Positions 43,241-55,316 of a stretch of DNA of 64,000 nt are shown piece by piece. Location: contig NC_081406.1 of the NCBI RefSeq assembly GCF_030272615.1, positions 115,661,783-115,725,782 of the forward strand, read 5' to 3'. A program made the position numbers and the translations under genes. This DNA is from Cryptomeria japonica (taxonomy: Eukaryota > Streptophyta > Pinopsida > Cupressales > Cupressaceae). Below the pieces are notes generated by a model. It was not told where the DNA came from and searched no databases. It saw only the letters and a program-made list of their open reading frames with translations. Each line of letters starts with the position of its first letter. The first letter of the stretch is position 1.

Positions 43241-45760
43241 CCGATATAAACTACAGTGCATTGGGTAAAAAATTTCTAGAAACAAGTAACCACAACCATT
43301 ACCAAAACCCTTGTAGTTACACAAGAAAGGTATAGTGTAGTAGACGAGTTGAAGAGGACTAAATCAAACATATCTATGTTTGACATGCTAGAAAGATACA
43401 TCCCACCTAAAGGATGGCTTTGTTAAAATTATTATATAGTTAGAAAATTGGGTCCTCTATAGTATCACAACAAGATAGAAGTCAATTAGTTGACATTGAT
43501 GATGTAATGGGCACTATATACAAAGGAAAAAATTGAGTCCATCCCTCCTAGCTAAGCATACAAATTTTTGAGAAGAACCTACACAACTGTTTGGTGGAAT
43601 TAGGAGCCTTATGTAACACATTATTTCCTTATTCCATTTACAAAAAAATCGGATTAACTCCCAAGCCTATTAATAGAGGGGTGGTGCAACTAGACAAAAT
43701 AGAGTTCAAAGTCATTCGTGAATTGATAAAAATGCATATGCAATTGGTAATAGATCCTTGATCCTAAAAATATATTGAGATTCATGTGGTGGACATACCA
43801 GTGGTGTACAAGATGTTGCTTAGTGTAAAATGGACCAAAATCTTGAGAGGATAGTTCTCCACTAAATTCACCCAATTATAGCTTCCATGGAGTGGATTGT
43901 ATAACCGAATTAAGATAGACATTGAGCCTAAGCTCAACAATATGATCAAAGAGTATAATGATCTAAATGATTAATGACATCATGGTTTGCACTATACAAG
44001 AAGATATAATTTTTGATTAGAACCCTGCAAGAAGTCTACAAGAGTTTGGACTTGTTGATCCGGCTTTCCAATAATTTATAGACAAAATATACAATTTTTT
44101 ACATTTGGGATATTATGTTGATGCTTATGCTCTCTTGATTCCAGGGTGGTGTAGGATGCATAGCCAAGATCATTTAAGATTTGTAATTCCCACATGTTAG
44201 GATGTCTTGATGAAAGTGAAGATCATGCTATCCTGTGATTATGATAGAAATAAATTCAAAGAATGAAGAAACACACTATTCCTTTAGAAATATCAAGGAA
44301 AGATCTTGATTCTAATACTACTAAGACACAACTAGATAAAATCAAGGTGAAGGAAACTCAATAAATAACACAAAATTTATGTAGATAAGAATCTTGATAC
44401 TCATTTGCTAACCATGACCTCAAAGGAAGAAAAACTCAAAAACCATTAAGACCAAATGGAATCCATGTGCAAGTTATGGTTCGATGAATATAAGTGCATA
44501 CAAGGATAGATTCTTTCTTGGGTTCTTATTGATTATAGTTCACTTGCACTAATAAAATGGCTGATATGAAGTTTTGATACAAGGATTATTCCTAGCTCAT
44601 AAAAAGAAGTGAAGCACCTATCCATAGAAGGAGACTCCTAGCTAGTCGTTAGAAATATTAGGAGCCAAAATGTATGCCACAATAAAAAGTTGTTTTCCTA
44701 TCACAATTAGGTGTGTGATTTGATAAAATATTTTGATCCTTTCAACATCCATTCAATCTTGAAGAAAATGAATCAAATTATAGATTCATTAGCAATTTTT
44801 GATAGATCATCAGAGCCTATGACTATTCTAAATTAAGTCTAGATTTTCTATGGAGATAGTATCAGTGCTAACAATGCTAGATAATGTCACAATTTCCAAT
44901 TATTAGATGATGACCACTAGATATCGTTGAGTCTATCATGAGTACTAGATTATTTTCTACCCAAGTTATAGACAAAAAGGATAGAGATCCTTTTGACATA
45001 AGCAATGATGGTCTAGTCAACCTTAAGACATATACTATCTCGAAAGGGATGGTGGCATTATAAAGGATTTTCGATTACAATGAAGCTACCAAGAGAAAGA
45101 GACCCTCTGGAGAATTAGGATAAGTGTGACCTCTATAATCTATGCGATGAACAAGACAAGAGAAAAGTGATCATTGGGAAAATTTGCATGCCACAAGAAA
45201 GGAGTGAAATCATAAGGTCTCTTAAGGCCTACCAAAATGTCATAGAATGAAGTTATAATGAATAAAAAATGTATGATACCTTGGTGATTATATATACCAT
45301 CCTTTTCAAGTCTTAAACCAAGAACTTCAATAAGAGAGAGAGATCAATGCATGCTCTGATAGAAACCATGATTTTCAAAAAGAAGTGTAAAAATTGTTAA
45401 TCACTAGAATCATTAACTTGAGAAAACATTCCACTTCTAGTTTGCCAATTTGGTACTCTTTTGAAAAAAAAATGGAGAGATTGGGTTGTGCATGGAATTC
45501 CATAATCTAAATTGAGTTTCAAAGAAGGACAACTACTGACTCCCTTCATTAGACAAAGTAATGTCAATTGTAAATGAGTTCCAAATGATGTCATTCTTAG
45601 ATGGCTATTTAGATAACCTCATTGTGTGGCCTTCAAAAATGAAAAAGAAAGAAGAATCCTTTGCATGAGATTTTGAGTTGCATCAAGATGGGCCCAATAA
45701 TTGGTGACCCATTTCCAAAGCATGCTTTCAAGAAGAGTTCTCCCACAACATATCTTATGA
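43241..45760 (+). pseudogene. Ty3/gypsy polyprotein relic (protease to reverse transcriptase)
   Basis: Read in shifting plus-strand frames. About 43,340: SVVDELKRTKSNISMFDMLE-like segment typical of the gypsy gag-protease junction. About 43,585-43,905: retropepsin-like stretch (GALCNTLFPYS, GLTPKPINRGVVQLDKIEFK, IHVVDIPVVYKMLLS, TQLWLPW-like), with the active-site Asp region altered. About 45,155-45,320: the pre-polymerase linker (RKVIIGKICMPQERSEIIRS, MYDTLVI). About 45,520-45,660: part of reverse transcriptase (FQMMSFLDGYLDNLIV). Many stops and shifts. The catalytic YxDD and integrase are not seen. No LTRs identified, so the limits are approximate. Confidence 0.7.
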
Positions 45761-46440
45761 GACTGAGATCTTATAACATCTACAAGCACTATCAAATTTA
45801 GGGATGGGTAAAATCACATCCACTAGAGGTTCAACATTCTTACTTGTGAAATACCTTTAGGATAAATTTTTGAGGATACTTGCTTTAAGGAGTTATTTTT
45901 AAGAGCCACCAAATCGTTAATATGAACTATTGGGTTGAAGACATTTGAGGCCATATAAAGGATAGACTAAAATATAGCACAATAAATGTGAAAGAGGAAA
46001 GATTTTTCCTATGCCAAGGGCATGGAGTGACATTAAGGGAAGCCAAGAATTGTAGGGAAAACATAAACCCTAGGATACACAACATCAAAAATATATTTTT
46101 ATTATGCATTTTTTAAATTAAATTATATATTAGTGTGTTTAGAAAAGTGATATATTTTATTTATAAAATTGAAAGCAAGTCACTTGACCCATCTCTCATT
46201 ATTATTGTAAAATTCCGATATCATATGGTATATGCATGAAAAATAAGAAGTACAATTAATTTTAATTGCTCTAATGACATTTGGTGGCTGACGACAAATC
46301 CCCTTAAAAGATGTGGAAATTGAAAACCATAAAGCATGTAGGGTCTAAATATGAATAGAGTAATGGTAACAATTAAAAACATAAATTATCAAGAAAAACA
46401 CAAATCATCAAGAATTTACCTTAACAACAATAGCAAGAAT
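45761..46440. other. Intergenic, no gene seen
   Basis: May be further decayed gypsy sequence at the left. Nothing identifiable. Confidence 0.4.
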
Positions 46441-46442
46441 AT

Positions 46443-46592
46443 GGGTTCGCCCGCTAGCTCAAACAGTTGGCATGGTCGTACTAAGGCTTTGGGTTTGTCC
46501 CATGTAGGTCCAAGGTTCGATTCACTGTGATTGGGTTTACCCTACTGCAAACCTGGCACAAAAAATAAGAAAAAGAAAAAGATCTCAAAAAT
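46443..46592 (+). mobile_element. tRNA-derived SINE
   Basis: The head has a polymerase-III A-box-like TAGCTCAAACAGTTGG (about 46,453) and, about 45 bp later, a B-box GGTTCGATTC (about 46,513), the spacing and order of a tRNA gene. It does not fold as a complete tRNA. A short body follows and then an A-rich tail (AAAAAATAAGAAAAAGAAAAAG, positions about 46,559-46,580). This is the layout of a tRNA-derived SINE rather than a functional tRNA. Target duplications were not resolved. Confidence 0.7.
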
Positions 46593-46739
46593 ATTTTTAA
46601 AAAATAACAATTTATTTTTTAATTTAAATTTTTTTTATATAATAAAAAATTTAAACATGAGAAAATTCTCGCGAAAACAAAATTGTGCTGTAATAAAGTT
46701 TTGCCCATTTAACATATATGTTTCCAATTACTAATTTAA

Positions 46740-47170
46740 CATAGGTTTGAAACTTCCTTATGAACCCTTTTGTGGAATTCTAATATTTTGTGTGGTCATG
46801 CATTATTCTCATAGTTCAAAGCAAGGGCGTAAAATTTTACAAGTGAATATGGCAGAAAGAGACGATCAAAGTCGGTGGGGAATACGTGTAAAAATTTTAT
46901 TCATAAAAGGAGTCAAGTTGGCGTGTTGACTCCGCTACTTTTGCTACCGTCTTCCTTACGCCGGGTCTTTCTCTCGGTCTTCTTTCGCATATCTATCTCT
47001 GCTATTAACAATTGAGGATAAACTAGTCGTGGTACTTAAATTTGACGGAAGAGTTGAATTTGGGTAGTATTTGTAAATCGGAGGTTACATTCCCAGTTGA
47101 GATCTTACAAGTTCCTTTATGGTAAGAATTACAAGATCAAGGGTTCCGAATTATATGGAAATCGGAAACG
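46740..47170 (+). pseudogene. LRK10L relic: promoter and exon 1 fragment
   Basis: Promoter module with W-box pair GTCAA 46,912-46,916 / TTGAC 46,926-46,930 and the TTTTGCTACCGTCTTCCTTA and TCTTTCTCTCGG blocks. Then, after a large deletion, about 47,045-47,160 matches the middle of exon 1 (GSICKSEVT-like, then a FRI.WKS stretch). A short piece resembling the start of another promoter follows (about 47,165). No kinase part on this strand. Confidence 0.65.
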
Positions 47171-47618
47171 CTACACTTTAAACTTTTCCTTGTGAACCAT
47201 TTCACGGAAATCATTATAAATGAATGTCTATTAAATAAATAAAAATTAAGGATGTGCATTTGGAAATAATAAATGTTAAGAGTTGAAAGATCAATGCAAT
47301 AATAGTAATATTTTTAATTTTATTATTAAAAAATGAATAATTTTTACAGTTAGATGTTTAGGAATTAGGAAGAGATAATGAAAGTTCATAACTCTTTTGA
47401 AGATAAAAATATTATTATTTACAAAATATATCACTTTGCTTATCTGCTAATTCACTTTGCTTTTCATTTACAATAAAATCGGAATAATGTGATACTCAGC
47501 ATACTCGGTGAGGTCGAATACTTGAAACCGTCGTGTGATATCCCTCTTCTGCTCATGACATTCCTTGCATAGTGCCAACGACCAGAATGAAGGGTTTGAA
47601 TGCGATTCCCTTGGTTGG
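47171..47618 (-). other. 3' flank of the minus-strand LRK10L pseudogene
   Basis: Reverse-complement match to about 34,980-35,400 downstream of the intact gene (for example the AAAGAGTTATAAACTTTCATT-type motif appears inverted near 47,380). No separate gene. Confidence 0.6.
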
Positions 47619-49758
47619 TTACACAGAAGACTCTTCACTTGAATCTATTGAAGGTGCAGCCCTAATTGATGAATTGAAAGGCAGAGGAGGATTGGTTATA
47701 TCATCACCATTTCCTTCCAACATTTGAACCACTTTGCTCATGCTCGGTCGATCTCTTGAGGTATACTGAATGCACCATAGTCCTACTTTGACCAGCCTTA
47801 TAGCTTTCTCCTTCTCTTCACATTCTATTTCTGCCTTACCACTTCCTCTCAACACCCTCTCCAACTGCTCATTCTCCATCAACTTGAATGCCCAATCTGG
47901 AAAATACAATTGACTGGACCGGCTTACCTGCACACCAACATTCTTTCTTCCTCCGACCATCTCCAATAATACCATTCCAAAACTGTAAACATCTGACTTG
48001 TCCGTTACAGGTCCCAAATTTCTATTCCAAACCTCTGGCGCAGCATATCCTGGTGTTCCTCTTGCTGCTGTCATTGATATATGATCCTTTTTCTTCCCAC
48101 ATAGTTTAGCCAGACCGAAATCAGCTACCTTTGGTGTGAACTCTTCATCCAGTAATATGTTGTGGGGTTTTATGTCGAAATGAATGATACGATTGTCACA
48201 ATCTTGGTGTAAATAGGCTATTCCACGAGCTGCACCTAAGGCAATTGAATACAGCTGTGCCCAATTGAGGATTTGTTCCTTCTCTCTTCCTGCAAATATA
48301 AACTTGTCTAGAGATCCATTAGCCATGTACTCATACACCAATGCGTTTCTGTTTCCTTCGTAGCAATATCCCATGAGGCGAACCAAATGAACATGATGGA
48401 TCCTTCCGATGGTTGCTACTTCATTCATGAATTGATTCTCAGAGTGCCTAGACTGATCAAGCATTTAAACGGCTACCAGATCGCCAGTAGATAGCTTTCC
48501 TTTATATACCACACCAAAACCTCCTTCCCCCACTCTATGTGTAAACTTACTGGTGATCTTCATGAGCTGAGAGTATGAATATCTACATGGCATTTGATGA
48601 ACATAATCTTGCAAGAACTTCTCTACATTAGAAAGATCAAGTGTCTTGGAAGATGCGGAAAACCACCGCCTCCTATTAACGAACACAACCAGTATTCCCA
48701 TCACTAACAATGCACCGGTTCCAATGGCCACACCTGATTAATAAGAACAAAGTGAAGGATTTGCATTCACACCAATGAAATATAGATTTAAAGAATATAG
48801 ATTGACGTATGGATACTAATAAAAGAAGACGTACTCACTTGCAATGATGGCAGTTTTAGCCCTTGAATTGCCTACAACACCCGAATCCATAAAATTCAGC
48901 AAATATAATGAACAATTATTTCCGATAGAACGCATACACCATCTCATAAAACATTGAATTGATTAAAAAATAATTCGAGTTCGTGTTCTTACGAGCGGGA
49001 CATTTCTCTGGATACAAGCCGCCTTTGCAGCGGGACCAGAACTGCGTCGTAAAGGGCTCATAGGTACAATTTCCACCACTCGAGCTGCACTTACTGCATT
49101 TTTGGCTGATATTCCATTCTACTCGGAACCCTGGAATTCGATCTGATCCAATTGTTGGTAGGCTCTCAAACAGCAGCATAACTTCTGGCTTACATACGTG
49201 ACTGAAATCGGACTCTTGAAGATCCTAACTGTAATGCCAACTACTGTTACATTGTAGAAGCGGGAAATTAGCCGTTGCATTGCACTGCTCCGACAGAGCC
49301 AACTTTATGTTTTGATCCTCAATGTGAAATTGATCGGTAGGCAAGGATTGCCGTGCAAGGTTACTGGTCCATGGGCTGCATTTACCCTCCCACACATTTT
49401 TTTCAATTATTGTCATATGATGGTCGGAATCCCCATTCTTATAGACTTCGGGGGGTTTCATTATGTAGTAGTCGTACCCACTAATATTCAGTAATGGCAT
49501 CGGTCCATCATCACACTCCACCTGAAGAGCAGGGTCACCGCAGCCACTGTCCTTTCTTCCGAAAGGATGTGCGAAGGAATAATCCCCACATTGGAAAGGT
49601 TCTTCTGGACAAGCTCGTGATGAAGAAGCGAGGCACGATATGAATACTGTGAAGACGAGAAAGAGGAAGCTGGGGGCTGGTAGCCCTTCCACTTCCATGT
49701 CCATATATTTTAGATGAGTAAGAAGAGAGGTGTAGAAATGGAATAAAGAGGGGAACAT
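47619..49758 (-). pseudogene. LRK10L: LRK10L receptor-kinase pseudogene with stop at the catalytic lysine
   Basis: Full-length paralogue of the intact kinase on the opposite strand. Exons 49,758-48,993, 48,871-48,839 and 48,733-47,619 keep GT/AG sites and phase (766, 33 and 1,115 bp; exons 2 and 3 have the same lengths as in the intact gene). The frame would give about 637 codons: signal peptide (..FLFLVFTVFISCLASSSRAC), CGDYSFAHPFG and GCGDP ectodomain motifs, Cys-rich domain, membrane helix, GEGGFGVVYKG loop, HFDIKPHN and DFG. Two in-frame stops break it: TAG at 49,227-49,225 in the ectodomain and TAA at 48,467-48,465, where the intact gene has the AAA codon of the VAVK lysine. Everything else looks well kept, so loss is recent. 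Two single-base sequencing errors or a functional allele are possible. Confidence 0.88.
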
Positions 49759-49975
49759 GAACGGCTGCTTAATAGCACAGAAAGGAGGTGCGAGAAAGCC
49801 GAGAGACAGACTTTGGCAAAAGTAGCGGAGTCAATACGCCAATTTGATTCCCCATAAATCGTTAAATCCAATTTGGGTCTTGGAGTTATTTCTTACCGTC
49901 TTCTAGCACTCATTAAATTTCACGCGCTTTCTTTTGACGCGATAGACTTGCGCATTGGCAAATTTAAAGTGAAAC
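49759..49975 (-). promoter_or_regulatory. Promoter of the minus-strand LRK10L copy
   Basis: Reverse complement of the shared module: GCGCGTGAAATTTAAT (about 49,927-49,912), W-box TTGAC at 49,834-49,830 with its partner changed to ATCAA (49,847-49,843), then CTCCGCTACTTTTGCCAAAG in place of the usual TTTTGCTACGG. The upstream ATG corresponding to 32,568 is here in frame with the coding region and is used as the start at 49,758. Confidence 0.65.
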
Positions 49976-51314
49976 CTTTTTTGTTTTGAAGTTTCAACCT
50001 TGTTTAGGGTAAGAGCACCTGCTCATGTTTTAATAATAGTTTATTTTTGCACATTTAATCTTTCAATTAAAATAATTAAAAAAAAAGTTTATTAATAAAT
50101 TTTACATGTATCAAGAGTCACTTATTTTTAATTTTTTTTGGATCATAATTGGTCTATTTGTGTATCATTATCGGTATCCATAGCATATGCATATTGGGGC
50201 ATTTGTGCATAAGTATTGGTAATTTTAAGTGCATAGTTATTGGGACATCTTTAAGTGGGTATTGGGTGAAACTTTGAAATGTTTACTTTTTAATCTTTGC
50301 ATACATAATGGATCCTACAACGTTCATCGTTACAACCCAAAAGCCAAAACAATAGCTATAAGTAGTTAAGTTGCATGCAAGACAACAACAACAACAAAAT
50401 TGTCAAAATTTGATGTACTGTTTAGAATCTGTGGGTGCATGAAGTTAGCTTTAATAAGTACTTGTATGGTTCCCCTAATTCTTTGATCTTTTTCCAAATG
50501 GAATATCACACCAGGTTAAAACTTTACCTCAGGCCCACCCTCTTATTTTCCTTGAGAGGTGGACATACACACATAAGATGTGATAGCATGGTCAACTTGT
50601 TCGTTCTTTAAATAACTAGCATTTGCACTGATGGAGGTGCAATGGTTATTGGGTAGAATATAGAAGTAAAAGAAAAAGGGTTAAAATTTTTTGTTAGGTT
50701 TCTTTTTGAAATTTTGAAATCTTAAAAAAGTTAAAAAATAATTCATTCGTGTAGATCAATTCACAAGAATAAGGGAAGATTAAAAATAGCAAGTGAGGTA
50801 CAATGTAAGTCATTGTATGGGGCTCTAAGCCTCTTACTAGGGATTAATGATGAGGATTAGATGTTCTAGCTTGTTGGTTACTACATGTGTTTGTGACAAG
50901 CCAAGCACCTTGCAAAGCCATGAACATGATAACTTGGTAAGTGTTGAACAAGTCATGCATAGTTTTCTTATCATCGCCAGGAATTTGGGGCTAGCACAAA
51001 GCAATCAATGGATGATTTAGGGTTTTAGCATAGTGTCATATTCGCACACAATATCTTTTTCTTCCTTAAGAACTTTAAAAGATAGATATAAACCCTTACA
51101 TTCATCACCATATTTAGATGGATTTATATCACATCACATTACCATATTGATTTTCTCAAGAAACAAATGGCTATATATTTAAGAAGACTTGCAAAAACCC
51201 AAAAGCTAATATTCGACAAAAGTATCTATTTCAGTATGCTTTAAAACATTTTAGCATGAATCTAAGCATCCATTCACATTATGCTTTTATTATGTATTAC
51301 TCATAATACAACAA

Positions 51315-51352
51315 TGTGTGTGTGTGCGCGCGTGCGTGCGTGCTTGCTTGTG
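51315..51352. repeat. (TG)n / (TGCG)n microsatellite
   Basis: Compound run of TG, CG and TGCG/TGCT units over 38 bp. Confidence 0.95.
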
Positions 51353-51690
51353 CAATTCCAATAACCATAATAGTGCTAAATTTGACAATAATATGAACAT
51401 AGCTCTTAATGATATCGTAAACCATATATCATTATCAAACATACTACATACTTATCAAATGGTTTCAATACATTTGGCTAAAGTCCATACAAAGCTTATA
51501 GTCTCCTCCAGTGTTGAAGAGATGCAATTATCGATGAATGATCACTAGTTAGTCTAGCCCTATGCACGACTGTTAGGCTAACTATAATAGATGGATTTAA
51601 ATTATAAAAGTTCTACTACCTCATGCTATTAGAATTCATTTTTTCTCAAATTTAAGCCCCTAGATCATAAAGTCAATTGAGTGCTTCAAG

Positions 51691-51697
51691 TGTGTGT

Positions 51698-51734
<37 letters not shown>
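51691..51734. repeat. (TG)n microsatellite
   Basis: 44 bp of TG dinucleotides with a single TA interruption. Confidence 0.97.
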
Positions 51735-51735
<1 letters not shown>

Positions 51736-52666
51736 TATATCTTTTTATTGATGAACAAAATACTAAATGATCTTGTCATATATTGTATATTGAGCTATTG
51801 TAAAAATAAAATCCTACATCAAATAACAATTAGTTAAAATGTGTATATTTCAAATCCTCATAATATCCTCAATCCTTACACTCAATTTATAATCATAAAA
51901 TTTATTAATTTTAATTTTATTTACTATACACTTTCAAAAAATAAATTGAAATAATTTCTCTAATAATCTAAAATTCAAATTCAAAACCACTATTTAATAA
52001 TCACTATGTCTCAAGTGTATAAGAAAATTGTAATATGAAGTGCAACCATTTAAAAAAATAAGTATATGCTAAACTACTAAAGCAAAAGAAACAATAATTA
52101 TCTTACTAAATGAATGATGACAATCAATTCTATTATGGGATTTCCTAATATAATAATAACAAGTTTTTTTTTACAAATGTAAAATTTCATCTTATTAGTA
52201 ATTAGTAGAAAATTGTGAAAAAATAATAGTTTTAAAAATATATTTTTTTTGTAAAAGGTCTACATGATATAAAAAGATTGTTAGGATTTGAGGTGTCTCA
52301 AATTTAACTATTCCTAATATTGTATTATTTTATTTAATGCCTAAATTATAATTTCTTTCTCATAATATTCTTCCATCTAGTGTGACATGGCATAGTGAGT
52401 TATCTTCATGCTCGATGTGGTTTGTCCCTACATGGGAAAATGAGCATCTCATTTTGGTAATGGTATTTTTCAATGTGTTGGTATATTAGAAACATGTATA
52501 AGATAGTATTGTATGATAAATTCTTATGATAGGCTATGACAAATTCTTATGTCAGATTTGAAAAGTATTAGAAGACATCTTGCATGGAGAATATGGGCGC
52601 CCAAGTCGAGTTATGACAAGTTGTAAGAGAATCAGTTGATTATAGTCATTAATCATGGATTCTCTT

Positions 52667-53197
52667 TGTTGGTGTAATTAAGGTATTTTGCCTTGGTTAT
52701 TTTCTACCTAGGTCCTAATTACACATCATTTAAGCTTACTTAGGGAATTGCATAGGAGTAGTTAGAGAATATCTACTTTAGGTGGCATTATCATGTTATT
52801 ATTTCCACTTTATGTGGTGTCTCCACCTTTAGTGCATTTATAACATTATCATATCCACCTTTTGTGGTTGCACTTTTCCACCTTTGGTGGGTAATCCACC
52901 TTTAGTGGTGTTATCATGTGATCACTTTTTCATTTTAGGTGGGATGATAGGTTGTCACTTTTTGTCTTATTTCATAAGATTATGATACTTGTCACAATCT
53001 TATGCACTCTTATGTTCTCACCTAGGCTATATAACCAAGGGGTTTATACTATAAATTCATTGTATGAAATGCCATTGATTCTATTTCATCATTGATTGGA
53101 ATATAATTAATTCTTATCATATTCTTTCTATCTTGTTGTTGTGGTTTCCATTTGGTCTCTAGATCTTGGGTGGATACCTTCATAGCCAATTCTTACA
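52667..53197 (+). repeat. 5' LTR of the non-coding LTR element
   Basis: 531 bp, TGTTGGTGTAATTAAGG...TTCTTACA. Its middle carries a run of short inverted repeats of the form CCACNTTTNGTGG (for example 52,805-52,817, 52,855-52,867, 52,878-52,890 and 52,896-52,908). Confidence 0.92.
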
Positions 53198-54706
53198 TGG
53201 TATTAGAGCTAATAGACAGTTTGAATTTTGGAGGTATGACGATGATTTAGGCATTATAATTACGTAGGTGATTTTTAAACAATGATATCTCATTCATCCT
53301 GACTTTTTTTTTCTAGCAATAGTTTTTGATTTGGGGTAGAATTCTATGCTCTTCATAGTAGTGCACAATATTTTTCTATTTTTTGTACATGGGCTTTTTA
53401 GAAATTGCAAAATCCATAATTTTGCAAATTTTGGGGCATTGTTTGGGCTGATATGCACTCCATTTTAGGTGCATTTTTTTAAAATTACATAATTTTTTAT
53501 CTGTTTTATAGTGGTGCTATCAATTTTTAGTCACTATGCTATTTTTTTTTCACTTTCAATACTTGATCTTTTTTGGCCTATTTTGGCAATTGTAATGCTT
53601 AGACATCAGTTTGGCCTTTTTCATAAGTGATTTGAGTCTAATTTTCCTAATTGTAGTAGGTATAATATCTAGAATTAGAATTTCAATTTCTTTTATTTTG
53701 CAAGAGTCCATTGTTAGCACACGCACCTATGACCCCACAAGGTACTTGTGGGTATCGTAGGTATCCAGCAAGTGCATTTTTTTAAATAATGTTTTTATTT
53801 AAATTTTAATAAAGTTTTTGTAGAAACAAAATTTCACAATAAATAAGCAATTTTGGGAAAGATATTTTTCAGTCCACCTATCATACTTTCCATGCAGTGA
53901 TATATCCTCCAATCAACAACTTGGGGCGCAGGGAACTAGTTGTCCTTTATTTTGCTTGGTGACATTCCAATTGGACGGCTATTTCAACAATCATCTTCTT
54001 GAAAGGCTTCTTTGGTGGCATCATCTTCATGTTTCTAGATTATCATCTTTGTTATATCATATTGTATTCTTTTGCATGATCTATGTTTTAACACACTAAA
54101 AAAAAGTGCCACACCTCTTTGTAATTTGTCATTGATGACCTATTTGATGTAATCCTCCTTTAATCAGTAGATTAGGAACTATCTTGTGAGACTTGGTACA
54201 TGTCTCTAGTTGAGGATGTATGTAGTTTGAGTATCTAGTTGATGCTCATATAGGTTGTCTTCATGCCTAATCTCTATCATGTTGCAATGAGTGATTCATT
54301 AGACATTCTTCATTGACAATAGTAGCTAGTTTTGTTACACTTTGACATTCTTGGTGCAACATTGACTCTATTTCTTCATAATGGGGAAGAATGTTGGCTT
54401 ACATCTTCGACCATCTTAAAAAGAGATTCTACATTTAGAGGGGGCTTCATGGTCTCTCTTCTTTCTTATGGGGGAGACTTTTTCCCCATATGAGGTTTTG
54501 TTCTTCTCATACATCATTGAGAGCATTGTGTGTTTTCATCTCTCATTTGGGGAGGATTTTTGTCCCATATGGTTTTCTCCTTTTCTCCGTTTGTGAGAGA
54601 TTGCATTGCATTTGTACATGGGTACCTAACATGGCCTATTTCCCATGTCCCATCTTGCATTGTTAGCTTTTGTGTGAATTCTCCCTAATTTCCGCCTAAG
54701 GGGGGG

Positions 54707-55242
54707 TTTTGGTGTAATTAAGGTGTTTTACCTTGGTTATTTTTTACTTAGGTTCTAATTACACATTACTTAAGCTCACTTAGGGAATTGCAGAAGAGTA
54801 GTTAGATCATCTCTACTTTAGGTGGCATTATCATGTTATCATTTCACTAAATTATGTGGTGTCTCCATCTTTAGTGACTTTATCACATTACCATATCCAC
54901 CTTTTGTGGTTGCACGTTTTCGCCTTTGGTTGGTAATCTACCTTTAGAGGTGTTATCATGTAATTTCTTTTCCACTTTAGGTGGGATGATAGGATGTCAC
55001 TTTTTATCTCATTACATAAGATTATGACACTTGTCACAATCTTATGCACTCTTATGTTCTCACCTTGGCTATATAACCAAGGGGTTTCTATTGTAAAATC
55101 ATTGTATAGAATCTAATGGATTCTATTTCATCATTGATAGAAATATAATTTATTCTTGTCATAATATTCCTTCTCTATTGTTCTTGTGCTTTCCATTTGG
55201 CCTCTAGATTTTGGGTAGTTACCTTCATAGCCAATTCCTACA
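54707..55242 (+). repeat. 3' LTR of the non-coding LTR element
   Basis: 536 bp, TTTTGGTGTAATTAAGG...TTCCTACA. The first dinucleotide is TT instead of TG. The inverted-repeat run is present but more degraded than in the 5' LTR. Confidence 0.92.
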
Positions 55243-55316
55243 CTCTTAAAACTATAAGTGTTGTCATATATGATAGATTATATTATAGTTTTAAGATACG
55301 TAAGGGCATTTGTCAT

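Larger units (their letters stand above)
49976..52666. other. Intergenic, no gene seen; two GT-type microsatellites
   Basis: AT-rich sequence with short unconvincing frames. It contains the two dinucleotide repeats listed separately. No recognised transposon. Confidence 0.5.
52667..55242 (+). mobile_element. Short non-coding LTR retrotransposon (TRIM/LARD-like)
   Basis: 2,576-bp element with LTRs at 52,667-53,197 and 54,707-55,242 and a perfect 5-bp target duplication CTCTT (52,662-52,666 and 55,243-55,247). The primer-binding site TGGTATTAGAGCT (53,198-53,210) and a G-rich polypurine tract (CCTAAGGGGGGG, ending 54,706) are both present. The 1.5-kb interior has no gag or pol similarity. It is a non-autonomous element needing enzymes from a related one. 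The interior is larger than usual for a TRIM and smaller than a typical LARD. Confidence 0.92.

Noticed and set aside
46443-46530. A functional tRNA gene
   Set aside because: A- and B-box motifs are present but the arms do not form a clean cloverleaf, and an A-rich tail follows, so a SINE is the better call.
47619-48464. A separate 281-codon kinase gene starting after the stop
   Set aside because: It would lack the glycine-rich loop and the catalytic lysine and begins at an ATG that is internal in the intact paralogue.
51301-51760. CRISPR-like or regulatory direct repeats
   Set aside because: Simple TG/TGCG microsatellites without spacers; CRISPR is not expected in a plant nuclear genome.
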